NCBI GenBank assembly: GCA_015056255.1
Contig: SVGP01000018.1
Coordinates: 1 to 64,000 of the forward strand
Length of the DNA: 64,000 nucleotides
Direction: 5' to 3'
Source of the DNA: Clostridiales bacterium
GTDB lineage: Bacteria; Bacillota; Clostridia; Christensenellales; Aristaeellaceae
Of the stretch, positions 50,580 through 59,305 are shown piece after piece. The position numbers and the translations under genes were made by a program. Under the pieces are notes generated by a model. It saw only the letters and a list, made by a program, of their open reading frames with translations. It made no database searches and was not told the origin of the DNA. Each line of letters begins with the position of its first letter. Positions within the stretch are counted from its first letter, which is position 1.

Positions 50580-50927
50580 ATGTCTGAAAACCTCAGAAAA
50601 TTCCTTGAAAAAGTTTCCGAAAACCCCGAACTGACTGTAAAGATCGGCAATGAAGCCGACATCGATAAGCTTATTGCCATCGCAGGCGAAATGGGCTTTG
50701 CGCTTACCAAGGCTGATTTTGAAAAGAAGGCGGAAGAGGTCGGGGACGACGATCTGGACACGGTTGCCGGCGGCGGCGACGTATCCTGCGCCTGCGCCAT
50801 GGGCGGCGGCGGAACCAAGGACAATAACGACAAAACCTGCGCGTGCGTGCTTGCCGGCGCCGGCTATTCCAAACAGGGCAGAGAACGTTGCGTTTGCGGC
50901 TTTGCCGGTTACGGCTACGACACTTGA
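50580..50927 (+). CDS. Nif11-type RiPP precursor with tandem Cys-x-Cys repeats
   Basis: A 115-aa precursor. Residues 1-66 are a Nif11-type leader: MSENLRKFLEKVSENPEL, a helical FALTKADFEKKAEEV and the DDDLDTVAGGG double-glycine cleavage region. The core (67-115) contains six Cys in three CxC pairs (70/72, 87/89, 104/106), exactly 17 residues apart: CACAMGGGG, CACVLAGAG and CVCGFAGYG open each unit. Such leaders direct a maturation enzyme and are cut by an ABC transporter with a C39 peptidase. No lanthionine synthetase, radical SAM or C39 exporter is in the window, so the maturase is remote, or the product acts unmodified. ATG 50580 follows GAAAGGGGATAAATTC; an upstream in-frame ATG (50562) is less well placed. 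Confidence 0.88.
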   Translation: MSENLRKFLEKVSENPELTVKIGNEADIDKLIAIAGEMGFALTKADFEKKAEEVGDDDLDTVAGGGDVSCACAMGGGGTKDNNDKTCACVLAGAGYSKQGRERCVCGFAGYGYDT

Positions 50928-51105
50928 TCCATCTCTGATTCATCCGGCTTTTTCTGAATTCAGCCTGCTGTTTTCTGCTTTTGTTGGCTCTATACAGAAT
51001 AGCGGAAGCCGGCAGGCTGAAAATATGCGATATATAATAAAAACAGGAAAACGATTGATTAAGATTTGATTTTCTACCTTGCAGCATTAACGGGAGAGAC
51101 CCTTT

Positions 51106-53097
51106 ATGTCAGTAAAAACCACGTCCTCCGATAATTTTGATGGAGAAAAGAAAAAAATAAAGAAGCTTGGAAACAGGGATATCGGCACGCTGCTTCTGAT
51201 GCTGTACGATCTGCTGGTTGCACCTGTTTCGTATCTGGCGGCGCTGTGGATCCGTTTTGACTGCCGCTATACCGCCATACCGGGCAATTATTTCTCTGCG
51301 TGGCTTAAGTTTGCGCCGATTTATGCGGCGATCTGCCTCGTCGTCTACATGTGGCGGCATCTGTATCAAAGCCTGTGGAAATTTGCAAGCTTCGTTGAGC
51401 TCAGACGAATTCTGGTATCTTCCGTCATTCTGGGCGCCTTGCATGCGGCTTTGATCACGCTGTTATTCGCGCGGATGCCGATATCGTATTACCTGATGGG
51501 CATTACCATTCAGACCGCGATGTCGCTTTTTGCCCGTTTCGGATACCGCTTTGTGTCTCTGGAGCGGGGAAAGCGCGCAAAAACGCAAAGCCTTCTGGCT
51601 GCCAGCCGCGTGATGCTCATCGGCGCGGGCGCAGCCGGACAGCTTATTTTAAGGGATATCCATTCCGCCAGGGAAATCAACGAGGTTGTAGCGTGCATTA
51701 TCGACGACAATCCCTCCAAGTGGGGCCGCTCCATTGACGGCGTGCCGATTGTCGGCGGAAGAGACGACATCCTTTTAAACGTTCAGAAATACAATATTCA
51801 AAAAATCTATCTCGCTATTCCCAGCGCGACTGCGGAGCAGAAGCGCGATATTCTGGATATCTGCAAGGAAACTTCCTGCGAGCTTAAAAGCCTTCCCGGC
51901 GTATTTGAGCTGGTCAAAGGAGACGTCAGCGCCAAAAGAATGAGGGAGGTTAAGGTTGAGGATCTGCTCGGCCGCGAGCCTGTCAGGGTTAATATGGACG
52001 AAATCGCCTCCTTCATCAAGGGCAAGGTGGTTCTGGTCACCGGCGGCGGCGGCTCCATCGGCAGCGAGCTGTGCAGGCAGATTGCAGGCTACGGCCCTAA
52101 AAAGCTGATCGTCTTTGACATCTACGAAAACAACGCCCATTCCATTTCTCTGGAGCTTAAAGACAAATATCCCTTCCTCGATCTTGAGGCGCTGATCGGC
52201 TCGGTGCGCGACAGCAGAAGGATCAATCAGGTGTTTGAAAAATACAAGCCCGACGTCGTTTATCACGCAGCGGCGCACAAGCATGTTCCCCTCATGGAGG
52301 GCAGCCCCTGCGAAGCCATCAAAAACAACGCCATCGGCACCTACAAAACCGCTTACGCCGCTATGAAAAACGGCTGCAAGCGCTTTGTATTGATCTCCAC
52401 CGACAAAGCCGTCAACCCCACCAACATCATGGGCGCGTCCAAACGCCTGTGCGAGATGATCATCCAGTCGTTCGACAGAAAAATCCGCGAAGGGAAGGCG
52501 GATCAGCTTCTGCCCATCTGTGCGCACGAGGGCTGTGCCGACGCGCTCCCCGAGGGTTTTGTTCCCCATACGGAATTCGTTGCCGTGCGCTTTGGAAACG
52601 TTCTGGGCTCAAACGGCTCCGTCGTTCCGCGCTTTAAGGAGCAAATCGAAAAGGGCGGCCCCGTAACCGTTACCCATCCGGACATCATCCGCTATTTCAT
52701 GACCATCCCGGAAGCCGCCTCCCTCGTTCTTCAGGCCGGAACCTATGCAGATGGCGGTGAAATCTTCGTGCTCGACATGGGCTCCCCCGTCAAAATCGAA
52801 GCCCTTGCCAGAAACCTGATCCGCTTATCCGGCCTTCGCCCCGACGTCGACATCAAAATCGCCTACACCGGCCTTCGCCCCGGCGAAAAGCTGTACGAGG
52901 AAACGCTCATGAGCGAAGAAGGCCTCAAAACCACCCCCAACAAACTGATCCATATCGGCTGCCCGATTCCCTTCAATACAGACGAATTTTTGCATCAGCT
53001 CAAAATCCTCATGGACTGCGCAAACGCGGGCGATGAGGAGAGAATCAGACAGCTGGTAAAGAAGACGGTTATAACCTATCAGCCGAAAGCCGCGTAA
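51106..53097 (+). CDS. Membrane-bound NDP-sugar 4,6-dehydratase (FlaA1/PglF/CapD-like)
   Basis: A 663-aa polysaccharide biosynthesis protein. About four N-terminal membrane helices (residues 25-150) are followed by a Rossmann domain (VMLIGAGAAGQLILRDI) and a second NAD-binding SDR domain (VTGGGGSIGSELC). The SDR catalytic Tyr is replaced as in PglF/FlaA1: STDKAVNPTNIMGASKR has M-x3-K. Expected product is UDP-4-keto-6-deoxy-GlcNAc, first step of di-N-acetylbacillosamine-like sugars. It starts the glycan locus with a DegT aminotransferase and PglC-like transferase behind it. Confidence 0.92.
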   Translation: MSVKTTSSDNFDGEKKKIKKLGNRDIGTLLLMLYDLLVAPVSYLAALWIRFDCRYTAIPGNYFSAWLKFAPIYAAICLVVYMWRHLYQSLWKFASFVELRRILVSSVILGALHAALITLLFARMPISYYLMGITIQTAMSLFARFGYRFVSLERGKRAKTQSLLAASRVMLIGAGAAGQLILRDIHSAREINEVVACIIDDNPSKWGRSIDGVPIVGGRDDILLNVQKYNIQKIYLAIPSATAEQKRDILDICKETSCELKSLPGVFELVKGDVSAKRMREVKVEDLLGREPVRVNMDEIASFIKGKVVLVTGGGGSIGSELCRQIAGYGPKKLIVFDIYENNAHSISLELKDKYPFLDLEALIGSVRDSRRINQVFEKYKPDVVYHAAAHKHVPLMEGSPCEAIKNNAIGTYKTAYAAMKNGCKRFVLISTDKAVNPTNIMGASKRLCEMIIQSFDRKIREGKADQLLPICAHEGCADALPEGFVPHTEFVAVRFGNVLGSNGSVVPRFKEQIEKGGPVTVTHPDIIRYFMTIPEAASLVLQAGTYADGGEIFVLDMGSPVKIEALARNLIRLSGLRPDVDIKIAYTGLRPGEKLYEETLMSEEGLKTTPNKLIHIGCPIPFNTDEFLHQLKILMDCANAGDEERIRQLVKKTVITYQPKAA

Positions 53098-53145
53098 ACG
53101 GCAATATTGTACATAACAACCCAATGAAAGAATGAATCAGCATCT

Positions 53146-54411
53146 ATGAAAATCGAACCTTTCAAAGAAAAAGTCTGGCTTGCCACGCCCACCATGCATG
53201 GCGACGAAATGCAGTATGTGCTTGACGCCTACAACACCAACTGGATGAGCACGGTGGGCGAAAACATAAACGAAGTGGAGAAGCTCGCAGCCGCCCAAGC
53301 GCAAAAGCAGCATGCTGTTGCGCTTTCCTGCTGTACAGCCGCCCTTCACCTTGCCGTAAAGCACGCCGGCGAAACCCTTTATGGAAAGCCGCCCGTAGGC
53401 TGCGGCGCGCTTAACGGCAAGCGCGTGTTCTGCTCGGATATGACCTTTGCCGCCACCCTCAATCCCGTCGTTTACGAAGGCGGCGTTCCCGTGTTCATCG
53501 ACACGGAAGCGTCTTCCTGGAACATGGATCCCGTTGCGCTTGAAAAGGCGTTTGAAATGTATCCCGATGTAAAGCTCGTCGTCTCCGCAGAATTGTACGG
53601 CTTTCCGGGCCGCATGGATATCATCAAAAAAATCTGCGAAAAGCACGGAGCGCTCCTGATCGAGGACGCCGCCGAAGCCATGGGCGCATCCATTCTCGGA
53701 AAACAGTGCGCCTCCTTCGGCGATTATTCCTGCGTAAGCTATAACGGAAACAAAATCATCACCGGCTCCTCCGGCGGCTGCCTGTTGACAAATGATATTG
53801 AAGTTGCAAACAAAGCCCGAAAGTGGTCGACACAGGCAAGAGAAAACGCGCCTTGGTATCAGCATGAGGAAGTCGGTTACAACTACCGCATGAGCAATGT
53901 AATCGCAGGCGTTGTGCGCGGACAGTATCCGCACCTTGAAAAGCACATCGCCCAGAAAAAAGCAATTTATGAGCGCTATCGCGATGGATTCAAGGATTTG
54001 CCTGTGCAGATGAATCCGATTACGAACGGCACAGAGCCGAACTATTGGCTCTCCGCCATGATTATCGACAAGGATTCTATGTTAAAACAGGTCAGAGACG
54101 ACTCGAAGGCATTGTACATAAAGGAGCCGGGCAAAACCTGCCCCACCGAAATCCTCGAAACCTTATCTGCCCACAACGCTGAAGGCCGCCCCATCTGGAA
54201 GCCGATGCACATGCAGCCGATGTACAGAATGCATGAGGTTGTTGGCAGATCAGGAAGCCTTCGCTGCAGGACAAACGCCTATATCGCAGGCGGCGTGACG
54301 GATGTGGGCGCGGACATCTTTGACCGCGGATTGTGCCTGCCGAGCGATAATAAAATGACGGCGGAAACGCAAAACAAAGTTATTGAAATCATCCGCACAT
54401 GCTTTAAATAA
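53146..54411 (+). CDS. DegT/DnrJ/EryC1 family sugar aminotransferase
   Basis: A 421-aa PLP enzyme, likely transferring an amino group to the 4-keto sugar made by the preceding dehydratase (PglE-like step). The PLP-binding Lys lies in YNGNKIITGSSGG, with AEAMGAS (the Asp-X-X-Gln equivalent EDAAEAMG) and the C-terminal TNAYIAGGVTDVGADIFDRG (20). Length and motifs are typical of LegC/PglE-type enzymes. Confidence 0.92.
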   Translation: MKIEPFKEKVWLATPTMHGDEMQYVLDAYNTNWMSTVGENINEVEKLAAAQAQKQHAVALSCCTAALHLAVKHAGETLYGKPPVGCGALNGKRVFCSDMTFAATLNPVVYEGGVPVFIDTEASSWNMDPVALEKAFEMYPDVKLVVSAELYGFPGRMDIIKKICEKHGALLIEDAAEAMGASILGKQCASFGDYSCVSYNGNKIITGSSGGCLLTNDIEVANKARKWSTQARENAPWYQHEEVGYNYRMSNVIAGVVRGQYPHLEKHIAQKKAIYERYRDGFKDLPVQMNPITNGTEPNYWLSAMIIDKDSMLKQVRDDSKALYIKEPGKTCPTEILETLSAHNAEGRPIWKPMHMQPMYRMHEVVGRSGSLRCRTNAYIAGGVTDVGADIFDRGLCLPSDNKMTAETQNKVIEIIRTCFK

Positions 54412-54434
54412 CGAAAGCCTGAGGAGTGCAAACC

Positions 54435-55052
54435 ATGTACGCAAGATTTTTTAAACGTTTCTTCGATTTCTCGCTCTCTCTGATTGCGCTCATCGTGCTT
54501 TCGCCCGTCCTTCTAATTCTAACCATCCTCGGCGCAATCGCAATGAACGGAAACCCGTTCTTCACTCAAAAACGTCCCGGAAAGATTGACAAAAAAACCG
54601 GAAAGGAAAAAATCTTCAAGCTCATCAAATTCCGCTCCATGAGCAATAAAAAAGACAAAAACGGCAATCTCCTTCCCGACGAAGTCCGCTTAAACAAATA
54701 CGGCCGCATCCTGAGAAGCACCTCCCTCGACGAGCTCCCCGAACTCATCAACATCCTCAAAGGCGACATGTCCATCGTCGGGCCGAGACCGTTGCTTGTT
54801 CAATATATCGACAGATATTCTCCCGAACAAAGGCAGCGACACAATGTTCGCCCGGGTCTTACGGGGCTTGCACAGGTGAACGGCAGAAACGCAATCACAT
54901 GGGAAGAAAAATTTGCCCTCGACGTTTCATATGTGCGCAGCATCTCGCTGATTCAGGACATAAAAATCATCCTCGCCACCGTAAAAGCCGTGTTCAACCG
55001 AAGCGGTATTACCTCAGCTTCTTCTGCCACAATGGAAGAATTCATGGGGTAA
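54435..55052 (+). CDS. Initiating sugar-phosphate transferase (PglC/undecaprenyl-phosphate type)
   Basis: A 205-aa monotopic phosphoglycosyl transferase that starts glycan assembly on undecaprenyl phosphate. N-terminal re-entrant helix (FFDFSLSLIALIVLSPVLL), then PFFTQKRPGK, KLIKFRSM (catalytic Glu-Asp region R-S-M..), STSLDELPELINILKGDMS and VGPRPLL. ATG 54435 follows GAGGAGTGCAAACC; a GTG 9 nt earlier is not needed. Consistent with the small PglC class that uses UDP-diNAcBac. Confidence 0.93.
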   Translation: MYARFFKRFFDFSLSLIALIVLSPVLLILTILGAIAMNGNPFFTQKRPGKIDKKTGKEKIFKLIKFRSMSNKKDKNGNLLPDEVRLNKYGRILRSTSLDELPELINILKGDMSIVGPRPLLVQYIDRYSPEQRQRHNVRPGLTGLAQVNGRNAITWEEKFALDVSYVRSISLIQDIKIILATVKAVFNRSGITSASSATMEEFMG

Positions 55053-55107
55053 TGCTCAAATAGAATTACTTAAAATATTATCAATTTTATGAGTGAGACG
55101 AAAAAAT

Positions 55108-56697
55108 ATGAAAGAAATAAAGGTCCTGTTTACGGGGATTGGAAGAAGAATAGAACTTATTTCTGCATTTCGCCAAGCTGCATTATTCCTCAATATTGAT
55201 TTAAAAATAGTTGGTGCTGATATGACTGGTACGGCACCAGCACTTGTTTTTTGTGATTATTCGAAAAGAGTATGTAGTATGAAGGATTCAGACTATATAC
55301 CTGAACTTCAAAAAATATGTGCAGAAGAACATATTGATCTTCTTATTCCAACAATAGATACGGACTTATTGCTCCTTAGTCAAAATGCAGCTTGTTTTGG
55401 ATCAACGAAGGTACTTATCAGTACCCCAGACAAGATCGCGATTTGCAGAGACAAGAATAATACAGCAAAATTTTTCGAAACTTGCGGATGTTGTGCGCCG
55501 AAAACCTTCAATAACTGGAAAGAGTATAAAGGTGGATATCCTTGTTTTATTAAACCTAAAGATGGCAGTAGTAGTATAAATGCCTTCAAGGTAAACACAA
55601 TTGATGAACTTCGGTTATATGCAGAACTAATAAAAGATTATGTTATACAGCAATACATTGACGGAATAGAATATACTGTAGATATTTTATGTGATTTTGA
55701 CAGCAATCCCATATACATTACGCCGCGCGTTAGATTGCAAGTTCGTTCCGGTGAAGTGCTGAAAACACAAATCTCGATGGATAAGCAAATTATCAATGAG
55801 TGTAAACAGATTATTGATAAATTCAGACCTGTTGGCCCCATAACCATACAACTTATTCGTCAACGAGAAACAGGTATTGATTATTTTATTGAAATAAATC
55901 CACGTTTTGGCGGCGGCGCACCATTATCAATGAATGCAGGAGCTCGAAGCGCTGAAGCTATATTAAAGCTCATACAAGGCGAGAAACTTATAAAAAATGA
56001 CGAGATTTGCGATGGTGCAATATATAGTCGTTTTGACAACAGTGTATGTATTCACAATGGAATCCCTCAAACAGTAAGAGGCGTAATTTTTGATCTTGAT
56101 GACACACTATATAATGAAAAAGACTATATAAAATCTGGTTTTAGTGCTATCCAAGAGTGGCTCTGTAGAAAAGATACTGCAACTCGTTTATGGAAACATT
56201 TCGAAAATAAGCTACCTGCTATTGATGCATATTTGAGCGAAATAGGTCTTTCTGAGCAAAAGGAAAATTGCTTAAAAGTTTATCGAGAACATATACCTAC
56301 GATCAAACTATTAGATGGAGTTGTGGAACTGCTCGCTGATTTACGTAGCAAACATATCAGAATTGGCATTATAACAGATGGCAGACCTAATGGGCAAAGA
56401 AATAAAATTGCTGCACTTCGGCTTGATGAAATGGTAGATGACATCATAATAACTGATGAACTTGGCGGAGAACAGTTTAGAAAGCCTTGCGATATTGCTT
56501 TTCGTATTATGCAACGGCGTTGGAAAATTCCCTTTGAACAGATTATGTATGTTGGCGACAATGCTATTAAAGACTTTCAAGCTCCGCAGCAATTAGGGAT
56601 GCAGGTATGTTTAATTAACAACGGGAACGGTCTGTATTCAACTGATGACAATGGTATAAAGATATCGCAGCTTCAAATTGGTAATTATTTAGAATAA
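55108..56697 (+). CDS. ATP-grasp ligase fused to a HAD hydrolase
   Basis: A 529-aa two-domain protein. Residues about 1-325 are an ATP-grasp domain of the carbamoyl-phosphate-synthase type (GIGRRIELISAFRQA, FIKPKDGSSSINAFKV, EYTVDILCDFD, FIEINPRFGGGAPLSM). Residues about 330-529 are a HAD domain: motif I VIFDLDDTLYNEKDY, then IITDGRPNGQRNK and MYVGDNAIKDF. ATG 55108 gives MKEIKVLFTGIGRR. The gene is markedly AT-rich. In glycan loci such ATP-grasp enzymes may attach an amino acid or other acyl group, and the HAD domain may remove a phosphate, but the substrate is unknown. Confidence 0.85.
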   Translation: MKEIKVLFTGIGRRIELISAFRQAALFLNIDLKIVGADMTGTAPALVFCDYSKRVCSMKDSDYIPELQKICAEEHIDLLIPTIDTDLLLLSQNAACFGSTKVLISTPDKIAICRDKNNTAKFFETCGCCAPKTFNNWKEYKGGYPCFIKPKDGSSSINAFKVNTIDELRLYAELIKDYVIQQYIDGIEYTVDILCDFDSNPIYITPRVRLQVRSGEVLKTQISMDKQIINECKQIIDKFRPVGPITIQLIRQRETGIDYFIEINPRFGGGAPLSMNAGARSAEAILKLIQGEKLIKNDEICDGAIYSRFDNSVCIHNGIPQTVRGVIFDLDDTLYNEKDYIKSGFSAIQEWLCRKDTATRLWKHFENKLPAIDAYLSEIGLSEQKENCLKVYREHIPTIKLLDGVVELLADLRSKHIRIGIITDGRPNGQRNKIAALRLDEMVDDIIITDELGGEQFRKPCDIAFRIMQRRWKIPFEQIMYVGDNAIKDFQAPQQLGMQVCLINNGNGLYSTDDNGIKISQLQIGNYLE

Positions 56698-56704
56698 TAT
56701 TTAG

Positions 56705-56812
56705 ATCCCTATTATTTACGATCATCACGGTCGTAAATGCGATATTCACGAACCCGGAACCTATGTCGGCGTTCCGGCGAGGAAGATAATTGATCATAAC
56801 GAAACAGAATAA
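56705..56812 (+). pseudogene. Remnant C-terminus of a hexapeptide acetyltransferase (PglD/NeuD type)
   Basis: The frame ending in TAA at 56810-56812 reads CDIHEPGTYVGVPARKI and then DHNETE. EPGTYVGVPARKI is the usual C-terminal coil end of left-handed-beta-helix acetyltransferases next to PglC/PglE. The rest of the gene is missing, replaced by the AT-rich ATP-grasp-HAD gene whose stop lies 8 nt upstream. No start codon or domain body is left, so it cannot be functional. Confidence 0.75.
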
Positions 56813-56835
56813 TTACAAGGGTAAGCAACAAAAAT

Positions 56836-58053
56836 ATGAATATCTTGTTTTTAACCATTGCTCCATTTTCCAGCATCGAATCCCATTCTCTGTACTCCGA
56901 TCTTCTACGATGTTTTCGGGATCACGGGCATGATATTTATGCCGTATCGCCCAGTGAGAAACGATTTGGTAAAAAAACAGAACTGATCCACGAAAAAGGT
57001 ACGCACGTCTTGCATGTGGAAACGGGCGATGTGACCGGTTCCGGCAATCTTATAAAAAAGGGCTTGGCGCAAATGTCGATCGAGCCGATTTTTATCCGCG
57101 CGATCAAGCAACATTTTCCGAATACGAAATTCGATCTTGTGCTGTATTCCACGCCGCCCATCACCTTTTGCAAAGTTGTCGAGTTTGTCAAACGCCGCGA
57201 CAACGCAAAAACCTATCTCCTCCTCAAAGATATCTTTCCCCAGAATGCCGTGGACATCGGGATGATGAGTAAAACCGGCGTGAAGGGTATCCTGTATAAG
57301 CATTTCCGGAGAGTTGAAAAAAAGCTCTATTCCATTTCCGACCGAATCGGCTGCATGAGTCAGGCCAACGTGGATTATGTGCTGAAGCATAATCCTGAAA
57401 TCGATCCGAAAAAGGTAGAGATTTGCCCGAACAGTATTGAAATACAGGATATGTCCGTTTCACCCGAAGAGCGCAGTGCGCTCAGGGACAAATATGGCAT
57501 TCCGCAGGATAAAAAGGTGTTTGTATACGGCGGAAACCTTGGTAAACCGCAGGGAATTCCGTTTATCATTGAGTGCCTCAAAAAGCTGAACGGACACCCG
57601 GAAGCCTATTTCCTGATCGTAGGAGACGGCACGGAATTTTCTAAACTTCAGAAGTTTTTCGATGAAGAAAAACCCGCAAACATGAAATTGCTCAATCGCC
57701 TGCCCAAGGAGGATTACGACCGCATGGTCGCGGCCTGTGACGTCGGCCTGATCTTTCTGGATCACCGCTTCACCATTCCGAATTTCCCCAGCCGTCTGCT
57801 TTCCTACATGCAGGCAGGCCTCCCTGTACTCGCAGCAACCGACCCCAACACCGACATCGGCAAAGTAATCACAGAAGGCGGATTCGGCTGGTGGTGCGAA
57901 AGCAACGACGCAAACGCCTTTACATCAAAAGTAGAAGCCGCCATGAAAGCCGATATCACTCCAATGCAGAAAGCGGAAAAAGCGTATTTGCTTGAGAATT
58001 ATACGGTCGAGCGGGCGTATGGGACGATTGTGGGGTATTTTAATAAGGCTTGA
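56836..58053 (+). CDS. Glycosyltransferase family 4 (WbuB-like)
   Basis: A 405-aa retaining glycosyltransferase. N-terminal acceptor region: FLTIAPFSSIESHSLYSDLL; C-terminal donor domain: VYGGNLGKPQGIPFIIECL, IVGDGTEFSKLQKFF and PSRLLSYMQAGLPVLAATDP. Higher GC than the flanking genes, which resembles the first three genes of the locus. It probably transfers the second or third sugar to the lipid-linked unit. Sugar specificity cannot be read from sequence. Confidence 0.9.
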   Translation: MNILFLTIAPFSSIESHSLYSDLLRCFRDHGHDIYAVSPSEKRFGKKTELIHEKGTHVLHVETGDVTGSGNLIKKGLAQMSIEPIFIRAIKQHFPNTKFDLVLYSTPPITFCKVVEFVKRRDNAKTYLLLKDIFPQNAVDIGMMSKTGVKGILYKHFRRVEKKLYSISDRIGCMSQANVDYVLKHNPEIDPKKVEICPNSIEIQDMSVSPEERSALRDKYGIPQDKKVFVYGGNLGKPQGIPFIIECLKKLNGHPEAYFLIVGDGTEFSKLQKFFDEEKPANMKLLNRLPKEDYDRMVAACDVGLIFLDHRFTIPNFPSRLLSYMQAGLPVLAATDPNTDIGKVITEGGFGWWCESNDANAFTSKVEAAMKADITPMQKAEKAYLLENYTVERAYGTIVGYFNKA

Positions 58054-58077
58054 TCGAAAAGAATATGAGGAACGAAT

Positions 58078-59280
58078 ATGGATATTATGTGTTTGATGGG
58101 ATTATTTCCCAACGGATATGAAGATGAAATAACCCAAAATACAATTGTTGGAATGCAAAATGCCGCAAATAAACTCCAATGGGGTATCGTGAAGGGTCTT
58201 GATTCGCAAGAGCAAGCAAATGTTAGCATTTGCAATTCGCTTTATATCGGATCATATCCTAAGCGTTATCGTAAAATGATAATTCCAACCTTTTCCTTTG
58301 AGCATATAAAAGGCGCAAATGATATCAATCTGGGGTTTCTGAATCTTCCGGTAATCAAAAACATTAGCCGCTATATCAGCATCAAACACTATTTGAAAAG
58401 ATGGGCTAAAAAAAACAGTTCATCCGAAAGAGCCTTATTAGTTTATGCACTGACAACTCCATTTGTGAAAGCCGCCGCCTATATTCAAAGAAACTACCCA
58501 TTAATAAAGGTCTGTATGGTTGTTCCCGATTTGCCGGAATATATGAATGTGGGCGCAATGCAGAAAGATGGATTGTACTCAAGGCTTAAGCGTTTGCAAA
58601 TAAAATGGATGAAGAAAAGTCTTCGAAGCATCAAATATTATGTTCTTTTGACCGAAGCTATGAAAAACTGGTTTGAGCATGATATTAAGTATACAGTAGT
58701 TGAGGGAATTGCTTCCTGTACTGATGTGATTTCGACAAAAAACGAACGTGAAAAAACAATCATCTATGCCGGAGGGATTTCGAAAGAGTATGGTGTATTT
58801 GACCTAATTGAAACATTCATGCAAATCAATATGCCTGAATGGAAACTGGTGATATACGGCGATGGCAAACACCTAAATGATGCAAAAGAGTTAGCACAAA
58901 ATGACGCAAGAGTCGTTTTTATGGGGCTGCAACCTAACTCTGTAGTAGTTGAACACCAGAAAAGAGCATCACTGCTTGTAAATCCACGCAAGAATCAAGA
59001 ATTTACCAAATATAGTTTCCCTTCAAAGATTTTAGAATACATGTCTTCAGGAACGCCAATGTTAGCATATAAGCTTGATGGTGTGCCGGATGAATATACC
59101 CCTTACTATTATCGTATTTCTGAAGAATCTGGTGGACTGTATGAGAGCTTAAAAGTTGTAATGCAGCAGCAAGATTACGAAAGAAATTTGATGGGGAAAA
59201 AGGCAATGACTTTTGTGCGGGAGAATAAGAATCCGATAATACAAGCAAGAAAGATAATTGATTTGATATTTTCTCACTAA
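58078..59280 (+). CDS. Glycosyltransferase family 4
   Basis: A 400-aa GT4-like protein: IIYAGGISKEYGVFDLIETF, LVIYGDGKHLNDAKEL and FPSKILEYMSSGTPMLAYKLDGVP (fragment). The N-terminal domain (MCLMGLFPNGYEDEITQNT) is diverged from classical GT4. It is AT-rich, 24 nt behind the previous gene, and part of the same transcript. Acts at the cytosolic face; acceptor unknown. Confidence 0.88.
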   Translation: MDIMCLMGLFPNGYEDEITQNTIVGMQNAANKLQWGIVKGLDSQEQANVSICNSLYIGSYPKRYRKMIIPTFSFEHIKGANDINLGFLNLPVIKNISRYISIKHYLKRWAKKNSSSERALLVYALTTPFVKAAAYIQRNYPLIKVCMVVPDLPEYMNVGAMQKDGLYSRLKRLQIKWMKKSLRSIKYYVLLTEAMKNWFEHDIKYTVVEGIASCTDVISTKNEREKTIIYAGGISKEYGVFDLIETFMQINMPEWKLVIYGDGKHLNDAKELAQNDARVVFMGLQPNSVVVEHQKRASLLVNPRKNQEFTKYSFPSKILEYMSSGTPMLAYKLDGVPDEYTPYYYRISEESGGLYESLKVVMQQQDYERNLMGKKAMTFVRENKNPIIQARKIIDLIFSH

Positions 59281-59305
59281 ATACATCTCGAGTTTGGAGG
59301 AAAGA

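Noticed and set aside
50420-50580. Riboswitch or leader structure in the 150-nt 5' UTR of the Nif11-type gene
   Set aside because: I found no stable stem or known motif; the length alone does not justify a call.
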